A program made the position numbers and the translations under genes. The notes under the pieces were generated by a model that was given only the letters and a program-made list of their open reading frames with translations, was not told the DNA's origin and did no database searches. Below are positions 49,877 through 58,084 of a stretch of DNA of 64,000 bases, one piece after another. Numbering within the stretch: position 1 is the first letter of the stretch; the number at the start of each line of letters is the position of its first letter. The stretch covers positions 372,001 to 436,000 of the forward strand of contig CAVVOF010000004.1 of assembly GCA_963749905.1 (NCBI GenBank), given 5' to 3'. The DNA comes from UBA10649 sp963749905. Its GTDB lineage: Bacteria; Actinomycetota; Actinomycetes; S36-B12.

Positions 49877-52189
49877 CTACAGCTTCTCGACGGGCGCGTA
49901 CCGCAGCAGCAGCCGCTTGACTCCTGCCGAGCCGAAGTCGATGGTCGCCTCGGCCTTGTCGCCACCGCCGGACGTGGACACGACCGTGCCCAGGCCGAAC
50001 TTCTGGTGGGTGACCCGCTCCCCGGGCGCCAGCGACAGCACCGGTCCGCTGCCGACCACGCGATCGCCCAGTCGCAGGGCGGCGCTGCTCGTCGACGGGG
50101 ACGAGCCGTAGCCACCGGCCAGCGGGCTCCGGCCCACCGGCTCCTCCCGTCGCCACTCGATGACCTCGTCCGGGATCTCCTCGAGGAACCGCGACGGCGG
50201 GTTGAACGCGGGAGTGCCCCACGCCGACCGGGTCACGGCCCGGCTGAGATACAGCCGCTGGCGGGCGCGAGTGATGCCCACATAGGCCAGCCGACGCTCC
50301 TCCTCGAGCTCACGCGGCTCCCCGAGGGAGCGCATGTGCGGGAAGACGCCGTCCTCCATGCCGGTGAGGAACACGACGGGGAACTCCAGGCCCTTGGCCG
50401 TGTGCAGCGTCATCAGGGTGACCACGCCCCCGGACTCGTCGTCGTCCGGGATCTCGTCCGAGTCGGCGACCAGGGAGACCCGCTCGAGGAAGTCGGCAAG
50501 CGTGCCCTCCGGGTTCTCGGTGGCGAACTCCTGCGCCACCGACTCGAGCTCCGCGAGGTTCTCCACGCGGGTCTCGTCCTGGGGATCCGCGGAGGCCTGC
50601 AGCTCGGCGAGGTAGCCGCTCTGCTCGAGGACGGCCTGCAGGACGGTCGCCGGATCGGTGCCGGCGTCGACCAGGGTGCGCAGGTCGGTCATCATCCGCG
50701 CAAACGCCTCGATGGCAGCCAGCGAGCGTGCGGCGATGCCAGGCGCCTCGGCGGCCCGGTCGACGGCGGCACCGAACGAGATGCGCTCGCGCTGGGCGAA
50801 GGCCTCGACCATCGCCTCGGCACGCTCGCCGATGCCGCGCTTGGGCACGTTCAGGATCCGGCGCAGCGAGACCTCGTCCTCCGGGTTCGCCAGCGCCCTC
50901 AGGTAGGCGAGCGCATCGCGCACCTCGCGCCGCTCGTAGAAGCGGGTGCCGCCGACGACGCGGTACGGCAGCCCGACGCGGATGAAGATCTCCTCGACGG
51001 ATCGCGACTGCGCGTTGGTCCGGTAGAACACGGCCACGTCCGAGGGCTTGAGGTCCTCGTCGTCGTGGAGCCGGTCGATCTCGTTGGCGATGAACGACGC
51101 CTCGTCATGCTCGTCGTCGGCCACGTAGCCCACGATCGGGTGCCCGTGCCCGGCGTCCGTCCACAGCTTCTTCTCGCGACGGCTGGTGTTGCGCGCGATG
51201 ACCGCGTTGGCCGCGGTGAGGATCGTCTGGGTGGACCGGTAGTTCTGCTCGAGCATGATCGTCGACGCGTTGGGGTAGTCGCGCTCGAACTCCTCGATGT
51301 TGCGGATGGTGGCACCGCGGAAGGCGTAGATGGACTGGTCGGCGTCGCCCACGACGCAGAGCTGGGCGGCGGGCAGCTCCGGGGTGTCGGGGCCGACGAG
51401 CTCGCGGATGAGGACGTACTGGGCGTGGTTGGTGTCCTGGTACTCGTCGACCAGGACGTGGCGGAACCGGCGCCGGTAGTGCTCGGCCACGTCGGGGAAC
51501 ACCTGGAACAGGGCGACGGTGGTCGAGATCAGGTCGTCGAAGTCGAACGCGTTGGCGCGCTGCAGCCGCCGCTGGTAGTCGCCGTACGCCTCGGAGAGCA
51601 GCTGCTCCATCTGATTAGCGGCGCGGTCCCGGTAGGTCTCGTGGTCGATGAGCTCGTTCTTCAGGTTGGAGACCTGCGCTAGGAAGGAACGCGGCGTGAA
51701 CTTGCGCGGGTCCAGGCTCATGTCGCGCAGCACCATGCCCATCAGCCGCTGCGAGTCCGCCGCGTCGTAGATGGTGAAGCTGCTGGTCATGCCCAGGCGC
51801 GAGGCCTCGCTGCGCAGGATCCGGACGCAGGCACTGTGGAAGGTCGAGACCCACATGGCACGGGCGCGCCCGCCGACGAGCTCGGCCACCCGCTCCTTCA
51901 TCTCGCCGGCGGCCTTGTTGGTGAAGGTGATGGCGAGGATCTGCCCCGGGTTGGCGTCGCCGGTGGCGAGCAGGTGGGCGATGCGGCGGGTCAGCACCCT
52001 GGTCTTGCCGGAACCGGCGCCCGCGACGATGAGGAGGGGTCCGCCGCGGTGCTCGACCGCGGCGCGCTGGGAGGGGTTCAGGTCCTCGACCAGCCGGGCC
52101 GCCCGGTCCGGGGATCCGGTCCGGGTGCCTGCGCCCTCGCCAGGTCGACCGAAGCCGGCGGCCTCCAGGTCGAACAGCCCGTCACTCAC
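49877..52189 (-). CDS. pcrA: ATP-dependent DNA helicase UvrD/PcrA
   Basis: The 770-residue SF1A helicase has motif I LLIVAGAGSGKTRVLTRRIA (Lys62), motif Ia TFTNKAAGEMKERV, motif II VLVDEYQDTNHAQYVLI, motif III VVGDADQSIYAFRGA, motif IV IMLEQNYRSTQTIL, and motifs V/VI TLMTLHTAKGLEFPVVFL and RRLAYVGITRARQRLYLS. It acts in nucleotide-excision repair and clearing of stalled complexes. The GTG start at 52189 has TAGGAT six bases upstream, suggesting a leaderless transcript. Confidence 0.95.
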   Translation of the reverse strand: MSDGLFDLEAAGFGRPGEGAGTRTGSPDRAARLVEDLNPSQRAAVEHRGGPLLIVAGAGSGKTRVLTRRIAHLLATGDANPGQILAITFTNKAAGEMKERVAELVGGRARAMWVSTFHSACVRILRSEASRLGMTSSFTIYDAADSQRLMGMVLRDMSLDPRKFTPRSFLAQVSNLKNELIDHETYRDRAANQMEQLLSEAYGDYQRRLQRANAFDFDDLISTTVALFQVFPDVAEHYRRRFRHVLVDEYQDTNHAQYVLIRELVGPDTPELPAAQLCVVGDADQSIYAFRGATIRNIEEFERDYPNASTIMLEQNYRSTQTILTAANAVIARNTSRREKKLWTDAGHGHPIVGYVADDEHDEASFIANEIDRLHDDEDLKPSDVAVFYRTNAQSRSVEEIFIRVGLPYRVVGGTRFYERREVRDALAYLRALANPEDEVSLRRILNVPKRGIGERAEAMVEAFAQRERISFGAAVDRAAEAPGIAARSLAAIEAFARMMTDLRTLVDAGTDPATVLQAVLEQSGYLAELQASADPQDETRVENLAELESVAQEFATENPEGTLADFLERVSLVADSDEIPDDDESGGVVTLMTLHTAKGLEFPVVFLTGMEDGVFPHMRSLGEPRELEEERRLAYVGITRARQRLYLSRAVTRSAWGTPAFNPPSRFLEEIPDEVIEWRREEPVGRSPLAGGYGSSPSTSSAALRLGDRVVGSGPVLSLAPGERVTHQKFGLGTVVSTSGGGDKAEATIDFGSAGVKRLLLRYAPVEKL

Positions 52190-52195
52190 CCGACG

Positions 52196-52201
52196 ATCCT
52201 A
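52196..52201 (-). promoter_or_regulatory. Possible leaderless -10 box for pcrA
   Basis: On the minus strand TAGGAT ends 6 bases before the pcrA GTG. The matching -35 position would fall at the edge of the 151-bp element (52221), with no good hexamer there. Low certainty. Confidence 0.3.
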
Positions 52202-52220
52202 GGCGTCACCCCCGACCACC

Positions 52221-52371
52221 AGATTTGCACCGCTTCCCGGCTCAATTCCGCAGAAGTGGTCCGGGATCGCCTCCCGCCTACCGATTTGCGCCGGGAAGCG
52301 GTGCAAATCCCTTCTGCGGGCAGGAAACCGGCGCAACTCTGCGGAATTGAGCCGGGAAGCGGTGCAAATCT
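52221..52371. mobile_element. 151-bp MITE-like element with 34-bp perfect inverted ends
   Basis: The ends 52221-52254 and 52338-52371 are perfect 34-bp inverted repeats beginning AGATTTGCACCGCTTCCCGG. A third, shorter copy of the arm lies inside at 52291-52309, paired with GATTTGC at 52283. No coding capacity was seen. It sits between the stop of the M15-like gene (52373) and pcrA, and ends 2 bp from that stop. No clear target-site duplication was found. Confidence 0.65.
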
Positions 52372-52372
52372 G

Positions 52373-54391
52373 CTACTTGGCGCGCTTGATCCAGCCGACG
52401 ACCTTGGCCTTCACCTTCGACTGGACGGACCCCTGGAAGACGACCTTCCCGTCGGTGCCCAGCTCCGCCACCACCAGGCTGGTGTACTTCTGACCCGGCA
52501 CGACCGGTGCCGACCGGGTCTCCGGGGCCGCGCCGTCCACCGGGTACACCTTCAGGCTGCCGGCGTCCGCGCCCTTGGTCTTGGTCTTGACCTGGAGGAT
52601 GACGCCGGTGACTTTCTTCTGCTTCTTCGGCAGGCCGGCCACCCCCAGCAGCGGCCCGATCACCAGCGGCGCACCCGCGTCGAGCTTCGCCTTGACGACC
52701 CGCTTGGCGGGCACGCTGCGCACCTTGACGGGCTTGCCGTTCAGCGAGTAGCCGAGCACCTCGACGCGCAGTTGCACTGTCGCCTTCTTCGACGTCACGA
52801 AGGTCACCTGACCGCCGGACACCGGCACCACCATGACCGCGGTGCGCACCCCTCGCTTGGGGAAGGCCATCGTCGCGCCCGCGGCCTTGTCTGCCGGCGT
52901 CACGATGCGGACCTTGCCCTTCTTCGTCGCCTCCCGCGTGGTCACGAGCACCAGGGCTGCCGTCGCCTCGCCCGGCACGCCCGCCAGCCCGACGGTGCGT
53001 TCCTCCCCCGGCTGCAGGGCGCCCTGAGCCGTCGACTCGTACCCGACCTCCGCGCCGATCGAGATGAACTCGTCGACGGGGGGCGGCTCGAACGACGTGT
53101 CCGGCGGTGGGTCCGGCGCCGGCGCCGGAGCGGCCACCACCGGTGGCGGCTCGTCGCCCATCGCCATCGCCTCCCCCGGCGTGGCTGACGTCTCGTTGGG
53201 CTGGTCGCCTGGGGGGTAGTAGCCGACCACGTCGATGGACAGGTCAGTCGCGCCGGCCGACGTCGCCAGCGCGATGGTGCCGTCCGACGACACCGGCACG
53301 ACGGCCGTGCCGATCGCGTCCATGTTCATCGGCACCTTGACGACCGTCTCCGACTTGCTCTGCCCGGGAGCCCAGATGCGGACCTTCGACGGTGCGTTCG
53401 ACGCCATCGCGGTGACCCGCACGGACACCGCGGCCACGCCGCTCGCCGGGACCCCGCCGAGCCCGGTGACCTTCGCGTAGATGCGGTGGCTGTCCCCGCT
53501 GTAGCGGTCCTGCTGCAGCCGGCAGCGGTCCGGCACCCCGATCGCCTTGCGGGTGCCGAGTACCCGGACTGGGTCGACCGGCACGAGGTCGGCGGCCCTG
53601 CCCTTCGCCGCCACCGTCGCCGAGCTGCTGGCCCGCTTGCAGTAGGGCCCGTCCATCGGCGTGCCGTCCCAGAACGAGGTGCGTCCGCTGGCCCCGTCCC
53701 AGGTGAGTGAGATGTGGATGTGGTTGCGGTGGCACGTGGTGTCGCTGCCCGTACCGGGCGTGGAGAAGCAGCCCTTCAGCTCCGTCCAGCCGCGCTTGAT
53801 GTCGTAGCCCCGCCAGATCCGGTCGTTCCACCCGATGTACATGACGCCGAGCCGCAGGGCGTTGCCGTACGGGCGGCCGAACTGGTCCGGGCCCATCAGC
53901 CACGCCAGGAAGGTCTCTGCGTTGGCGCGCTGCTGGGGGTCGCGCACGCTGGTCATCCAGTCGAGGGCCCGGCCCTCCTTGTGCTCGCTCTGCCCGCCGA
54001 CGTCGCAGGCGCGCGGGATCCAGACGGTCTGCTCCTGGCCGTATGTCGCCTTGATCAGGTCGGCGAGCTTCTGCGTCCCCGGCTTGGCGGCCGGGTCGCA
54101 TTGGTCCTGGCCCTCGTACGTCGGGTCGACGTCATAGCCCTCGGGCAGCGGCTGGGCGATGGCGGGCACCGCGGCCGGCGGCAGGTTGACTCCGGGCACC
54201 GGTGGTCCGGCGACCTCGCCGGTCCAGCTCGAGGGCTCCCACCCGTCTCCGCGGACCCCCGCAGTCGACGAGAGCGGGGCACCCAGCGCCACGCTGCCGG
54301 CGGTGATGAAGGCGACCCCCACGGTGAGCGCACGCCGGCGGCGGCGCCCACGGCAGAGCAGGGCACGACGAGCGTGCCGGCGGGGAAGCAC
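52373..54391 (-). CDS. Secreted M15/LAS-like peptidase with repeated C-terminal domains
   Basis: The 672-residue protein has an arginine-rich N-terminus and signal segment (ALTVGVAFITAGSVALGAPL), then a zinc-peptidase-like domain with QSEHKEGRALDWM (His near 136, Asp near 143) and CHRNHIHISLTW (near 219), matching LAS/M15-type metal sites. Two to three degenerate repeats follow, each ending in a VxGY/W motif (LSIDVVGYYPPG near 395, RVEVLGYS near 560, KVVGWIKRAK at the end), a pattern common in secreted proteins of this group. A role in cell-wall hydrolysis is inferred. Confidence 0.72.
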   Translation of the reverse strand: MLPRRHARRALLCRGRRRRRALTVGVAFITAGSVALGAPLSSTAGVRGDGWEPSSWTGEVAGPPVPGVNLPPAAVPAIAQPLPEGYDVDPTYEGQDQCDPAAKPGTQKLADLIKATYGQEQTVWIPRACDVGGQSEHKEGRALDWMTSVRDPQQRANAETFLAWLMGPDQFGRPYGNALRLGVMYIGWNDRIWRGYDIKRGWTELKGCFSTPGTGSDTTCHRNHIHISLTWDGASGRTSFWDGTPMDGPYCKRASSSATVAAKGRAADLVPVDPVRVLGTRKAIGVPDRCRLQQDRYSGDSHRIYAKVTGLGGVPASGVAAVSVRVTAMASNAPSKVRIWAPGQSKSETVVKVPMNMDAIGTAVVPVSSDGTIALATSAGATDLSIDVVGYYPPGDQPNETSATPGEAMAMGDEPPPVVAAPAPAPDPPPDTSFEPPPVDEFISIGAEVGYESTAQGALQPGEERTVGLAGVPGEATAALVLVTTREATKKGKVRIVTPADKAAGATMAFPKRGVRTAVMVVPVSGGQVTFVTSKKATVQLRVEVLGYSLNGKPVKVRSVPAKRVVKAKLDAGAPLVIGPLLGVAGLPKKQKKVTGVILQVKTKTKGADAGSLKVYPVDGAAPETRSAPVVPGQKYTSLVVAELGTDGKVVFQGSVQSKVKAKVVGWIKRAK

Positions 54392-54403
54392 GCGCCTACT
54401 CTG

Positions 54404-54426
54404 TCACGGAAGTGACTAAAGTGACC
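54404..54426. promoter_or_regulatory. GTCAC/GTGAC repeats in divergent region
   Basis: GTCAC (54404-54408) is followed by GTGAC at 54413-54417 and again at 54422-54426, each separated by 4 bases. The site is 13 bp upstream of the secreted-peptidase start and about 80 bp from the PIG-L gene. It may be an operator; no regulator is suggested. Confidence 0.3.
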
Positions 54427-54502
54427 ACTGCGACGGGCGGGATAGAACCGGATCATCCTGCTTGTCCGACTATCGGTCAATCAAGCCAGCGGGGCGTCCC
54501 CG

Positions 54503-55309
54503 ATGACCACGGCCGGTCCCTCACTCGCGGGGGTGGCTACGCTCGCCGACGTGACTGACACGCCTCCGGCCACCGAGCCGCTGCTGTTCAACCGTGATGG
54601 ACGTCGTATCGAACGGATCCTCGCGGTGATGGCCCATCCGGACGACGTGGACTTCGGCGCGGGCGGCACGGTGCGTGCCTGGACCGATGCCGGGGTCGAG
54701 GTGGTGTACTGCCTGATCACCAACGGGGACGCGGGCGGCTTCGATCCCGCCGTCCCCCGTTCCGAGATCCCCGGCATCCGACAGGCCGAGCAGCGCGCGG
54801 CCGGCGCGGCCCTCGGGGTCACCGACGTGCGGTTCCTCGGCTATCGGGACGGCGAGCTCGCGGTCAGCCACGAGCTGCGGCGCGACATCAGCCGGGTCAT
54901 CCGCCAGGTCCGGCCGGACCGGATGCTGATCCAGTCGCCGGAACGCAACTGGCAGCGGGTCCAGGCGTCGCATCCGGATCACCTGGCCGCCGGCGAAGCG
55001 TCGATCCAGGCCGTCTACCCGGATGCGCGCAACCCGTTCGCGCACCCCACCCTGCTGAATGACGAGGGCCTGGCGGACTGGGCGGTGCCCGAGGTGTGGA
55101 TGATCGGCACGCCGACCCCGGATCAGTGGATCGACGTCACCGACACGTTCGACGCCAAGCTCGAGGCGCTGCGGGCGCACGAGAGCCAGACGGCGCACAT
55201 GACGGAACTGCCCGACATGATCCGCGGCTGGCTGACGATGCAGGCGCAGGCGGCCGGGCTCGCGGAGGGCCGGCTGGCCGAGGCGTTCATGGTGGTCCGC
55301 ACCGCCTGA
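54503..55309 (+). CDS. PIG-L (LmbE-like) deacetylase family protein
   Basis: The 268-residue protein has the zinc motif AHPDDVDFGAGG (H45, P46, D47, D48) and the second HPDH motif ASHPDHLAAGEA near 158, as in MshB and mycothiol conjugate amidase. It deacetylates an N-acetylglucosaminyl substrate. A GTG at 54551 is an alternative start that would remove 16 poorly conserved residues. No mycothiol genes adjoin, so the substrate is unclear. Confidence 0.85.
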   Translation: MTTAGPSLAGVATLADVTDTPPATEPLLFNRDGRRIERILAVMAHPDDVDFGAGGTVRAWTDAGVEVVYCLITNGDAGGFDPAVPRSEIPGIRQAEQRAAGAALGVTDVRFLGYRDGELAVSHELRRDISRVIRQVRPDRMLIQSPERNWQRVQASHPDHLAAGEASIQAVYPDARNPFAHPTLLNDEGLADWAVPEVWMIGTPTPDQWIDVTDTFDAKLEALRAHESQTAHMTELPDMIRGWLTMQAQAAGLAEGRLAEAFMVVRTA

Positions 55310-55324
55310 CCCCGTGCGTCCCCC

Positions 55325-55386
55325 GTCCTCCTTGAGGTTGGTGGTCGTAAAACGGCCGTTCTGCGACCACCAACCTCAAGGAAGAC
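55325..55386. repeat. Intergenic palindrome family, copy 2
   Basis: A near-perfect 62-bp palindrome centred at 55355, with core CTTGAGGTTGGTGGTCG and three mismatches between halves. It lies between convergent genes (PIG-L end 55309 and membrane protein end 55408), where it could act as a bidirectional terminator. Confidence 0.8.
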
Positions 55387-55407
55387 CGGGGGCGGTGGAC
55401 CGGGAGG

Positions 55408-55767
55408 TCAGACGAAGACGGCGACGACCACGTTGGCCAGGGTCAGCAGGCCGATGACCGCCCACAGCCCCACCTGCGGAGCCGGCTTCTTCTTGCCGAT
55501 GAACGCCAGCACGGCGATCACCAGCACGATCACCAGCTTGATGGCGATCTTGCCGTTGTTGAGCTCCTCCTTCTCCTCGTCGCCGAGGAGGCCGCCGGAG
55601 ATCATCCCGACCAAGATGAGACCGGTCAGCAGCTGCGTGAGCGCGCCGTCCCACATCCAACGGGTGACGGTCTTCTGCGGATCCCGGACCTGCACCAGGA
55701 ACGCCCCGAGCAGCAGGGCCAGGCCGACGAAGTGCAGGACGACGACGATGTGGAACAGGAACTCCAT
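55408..55767 (-). CDS. Small membrane protein of unknown function
   Basis: The 119-residue protein has three to four hydrophobic segments: FLFHIVVVLHFVGLALLLGA, ALTQLLTGLILVGMISGG, IAIKLVIVLVIAVLAFIG and VGLWAVIGLLTLANVVVAV. The His in VVVLHFVGLA recalls small quinol/heme membrane proteins, but no function is assigned. ATG 55767 follows the guaA stop (55773) by 5 bp, so it is probably co-transcribed with guaA. Confidence 0.72.
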   Translation of the reverse strand: MEFLFHIVVVLHFVGLALLLGAFLVQVRDPQKTVTRWMWDGALTQLLTGLILVGMISGGLLGDEEKEELNNGKIAIKLVIVLVIAVLAFIGKKKPAPQVGLWAVIGLLTLANVVVAVFV

Positions 55768-55772
55768 GGCGG

Positions 55773-57341
55773 TTACTCCCACTCGATGGTGCCGGGCGGC
55801 TTGCTCGTGACATCCAAGGTAACGCGGTTGACCTCTCGCACCTCGTTGGTGATGCGTGTCGAGATGCGAGCGATCACGTCGTACGGCAGCCGCGACCAGT
55901 CCGCCGTCATCGCATCCTCGCTCGATACCGGGCGGAGCACCACCGGATGCCCGTAGGTCCGGCCGTCGCCCTGCACTCCCACTGAACGGACGTCGGCGAG
56001 CAGCACGACCGGGAACTGCCACACGTCGCGATCCAGGCCAGCGGCGGTCAGTTCCTCGCGTGCGATGGCGTCCGCCTCGCGGAGGATGGCCAGGCGCTCC
56101 TCGTCGACGGCGCCGATGATGCGGATCGCCAGGCCCGGTCCGGGGAACGGGTGTCGCCAGACGATCTCGGGAGGCAGGCCGAGGTCGAGTCCGACCTGAC
56201 GCACCTCGTCCTTGAAGAGCGTGCGCAACGGCTCGACGAGCGTGAACTGGAGGTCCTCAGGCAGGCCGCCCACGTTGTGGTGGCTCTTGATGTTCGCCGT
56301 GCCGGTGCCTCCACCGGACTCGACGACGTCGGGGTAGAGCGTGCCCTGCACGAGGAAGTCCACCTTCTCGCCGTGCGCGCCGGCCTCGGCGATCACCTGG
56401 CGCTCCGCGTCCTCGAACACCCGGATGAACTCTCGTCCGATGATCTTGCGCTTGGTCTCCGGGTCGGAGACGCCGGCGAGCGCGACGAGGAACCGCTCGC
56501 GGGCGTCCACCACCACCAGCCGGATCCCGGTGGCGGCCACGTAGTCGCGCTCGACCTGCTCGGCCTCGCCCTTGCGGAGCAGGCCATGATCGACGAAGAC
56601 GCAGGTCAGCTGGTCGCCGACGGCCCGCTGCACCAGGGCGGCGGCCACCGCGGAGTCGACGCCCCCGGACAGTCCGCAGATGACCTGGCCGGTCCCCACC
56701 TGGGCGCGGATGCGCGCGACCTGCTCGTCGATGACGTTGGTCATCGTCCAACTGGGCCGGCACCCGGCGATGTCATAGAGGAAGTGCTCGAGGACCCGCT
56801 GGCCGTTGTCGGTGTGCAGGACCTCGGGGTGGAACTGCACGCCCGCGAACTTCCGTCCGGGGGCCTCGAAAGCCGCGATCGGCGCGCCGTCCGACCGGCC
56901 GGTGATCAGGAAGCCGGGGGGAGCCTCTGAGACGGAGTCGCCGTGCGACATCCAGACGTTCAGCTCGCGCGGCAGGTCCCCGAAGAGCACCCCTGGCTCG
57001 ACGACCTCCAGAGCCGTGCCGCCGAACTCGCTCAGGCCGGTCCGGGCGACGGTTCCGCCCAGCGCCCGCGCCATTGCCTGGAACCCGTAGCAGATCCCGA
57101 AGACCGGGATCCCGGTCTCGAACAGTTCAGCGTCGATGCTGGGGGCGCCGTCCTCGTAGACGCTCGACGGGCCGCCGCTGAGGATGACCGCGGCCGGGCG
57201 GCGGGCGGCGATCTCGGCGACCGGCATGGTGTGCGGCACGATCTCGGAGTACACGCGGGCCTCGCGGACGCGCCGGGCGATCAGCTGCGCGTACTGGGCG
57301 CCGAAGTCGACGACGAGGACGGTGTCGAGGTCGGAGGTCAC
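55773..57341 (-). CDS. guaA: GMP synthase (glutamine-hydrolysing)
   Basis: The 522-residue enzyme has an N-terminal class I amidotransferase (VVDFGAQYAQLIARRVREA, the Cys in FGICYGFQAMARAL, the His/Glu pair in VQFHPEVLHTD) and a C-terminal ATP pyrophosphatase with the P-loop CGLSGGVDSAVAAALVQ near 220 and the dimerisation domain ending PPGTIEWE. It converts XMP to GMP, after guaB in the same strand block. Confidence 0.97.
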   Translation of the reverse strand: MTSDLDTVLVVDFGAQYAQLIARRVREARVYSEIVPHTMPVAEIAARRPAAVILSGGPSSVYEDGAPSIDAELFETGIPVFGICYGFQAMARALGGTVARTGLSEFGGTALEVVEPGVLFGDLPRELNVWMSHGDSVSEAPPGFLITGRSDGAPIAAFEAPGRKFAGVQFHPEVLHTDNGQRVLEHFLYDIAGCRPSWTMTNVIDEQVARIRAQVGTGQVICGLSGGVDSAVAAALVQRAVGDQLTCVFVDHGLLRKGEAEQVERDYVAATGIRLVVVDARERFLVALAGVSDPETKRKIIGREFIRVFEDAERQVIAEAGAHGEKVDFLVQGTLYPDVVESGGGTGTANIKSHHNVGGLPEDLQFTLVEPLRTLFKDEVRQVGLDLGLPPEIVWRHPFPGPGLAIRIIGAVDEERLAILREADAIAREELTAAGLDRDVWQFPVVLLADVRSVGVQGDGRTYGHPVVLRPVSSEDAMTADWSRLPYDVIARISTRITNEVREVNRVTLDVTSKPPGTIEWE

Positions 57342-57396
57342 GGGCCGACCCTATCGAGCCGGTCGCGGCGGGCGACGGGCACGCGGCCGGGCCAGG

Positions 57397-57687
57397 TCAC
57401 GTCGAGAAGGCGCCGAGCAGCAGGAGCGATCCGACGATCGCCAGGTATGTCAGGCCGCCGACGATGACGGTGGCGACGATCCATCGACGCGCCCGACGGG
57501 AGGAGCGGACCGCGTCGTCGAGCCGGCCGTCCGCGACGGCGGAACTCGTGCGCAGCCCGAAGAAGAGGGCGACCAGTCCGAGAGGCAGGAAGCACAGCAC
57601 GGTGGCGGCCACCGCCCAGCCGAGATAGGTCCGGGGCGCTCCCGCGGAGTGCCCGGAATCATCGGAGGGGCTGGCTTGGGACATCAT
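57397..57687 (-). CDS. CD225/dispanin-family small membrane protein
   Basis: The 96-residue protein has two hydrophobic segments around a basic loop: YLGWAVAATVLCFLPLGLVA, then VADGRLDDAVRSSRRARRW, then IVATVIVGGLTYLAIVGSLL. This layout matches bacterial CD225/dispanin proteins. The start may be either of two adjacent ATG codons (57687, 57684). Function is unknown. Confidence 0.68.
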   Translation of the reverse strand: MMSQASPSDDSGHSAGAPRTYLGWAVAATVLCFLPLGLVALFFGLRTSSAVADGRLDDAVRSSRRARRWIVATVIVGGLTYLAIVGSLLLLGAFST

Positions 57688-57712
57688 CCGCACCCTAGTG
57701 CTCCGGCCCGGT

Positions 57713-57782
57713 CCCCGTCCGTCTTGAGGTTGCTGGTCGGAAACCGCAGGTTTCTCGACCAGCAACCTCAAGACGGACGGGG
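57713..57782. repeat. Intergenic palindrome family, copy 3
   Basis: Arms CCGTCCGTCTTGAGGTTGCT and its complement enclose a GCA loop with one unpaired base near the tip. It lies between the divergent dispanin and zinc-ribbon genes, so it cannot be explained as a terminator for either. Confidence 0.8.
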
Positions 57783-57806
57783 AAGGGTCTGCGGTAGCGT
57801 CCGACC

Positions 57807-58001
57807 ATGGCTCTCTACACCTGCGCGAAGTGCGGCATGTCCGTCAACACCACCTGTGGCCACTGCAACGCCGACCTCGTCGATGCGTCACTGACGAAGG
57901 ACGACGGCAGCATGGTCGAGATCTCGGAGTGCCCCAACGGGCACGGCAAGATCAAGTCACCGCTGTGCTGCGGGCAGGACATGTCCTGCTCGGTCGCCTG
58001 A
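57807..58001 (+). CDS. Small zinc-ribbon-like protein
   Basis: The 64-residue protein has C6 and C9 (CAKC), C17 and C20 (CGHC), C42 with His46, and C54, C55, C61, enough to bind one or two zinc ions. The N-terminal half (TCAKCGMSVNTTCGHCNADL) is a compact zinc ribbon. Function is unknown. It is followed after 13 bp by palindrome copy 4 and the convergent GMC oxidoreductase gene. Confidence 0.75.
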   Translation: MALYTCAKCGMSVNTTCGHCNADLVDASLTKDDGSMVEISECPNGHGKIKSPLCCGQDMSCSVA

Positions 58002-58014
58002 CCGACACCCCTCT

Positions 58015-58084
58015 CCCCGTCCGTCTTGAGGTTGGTGGTCGGAAACCGCAGGTTTCTCGACCACCAACCTCAAGACGGACGGGG
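58015..58084. repeat. Intergenic palindrome family, copy 4
   Basis: Arms GTCCGTCTTGAGGTTGGTGG and its complement around a GCA loop. It lies between the convergent zinc-ribbon and GMC oxidoreductase genes. The TGA stop of the latter (58072-58070) is formed inside the right arm, so the palindrome encodes its last residues. Confidence 0.8.
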
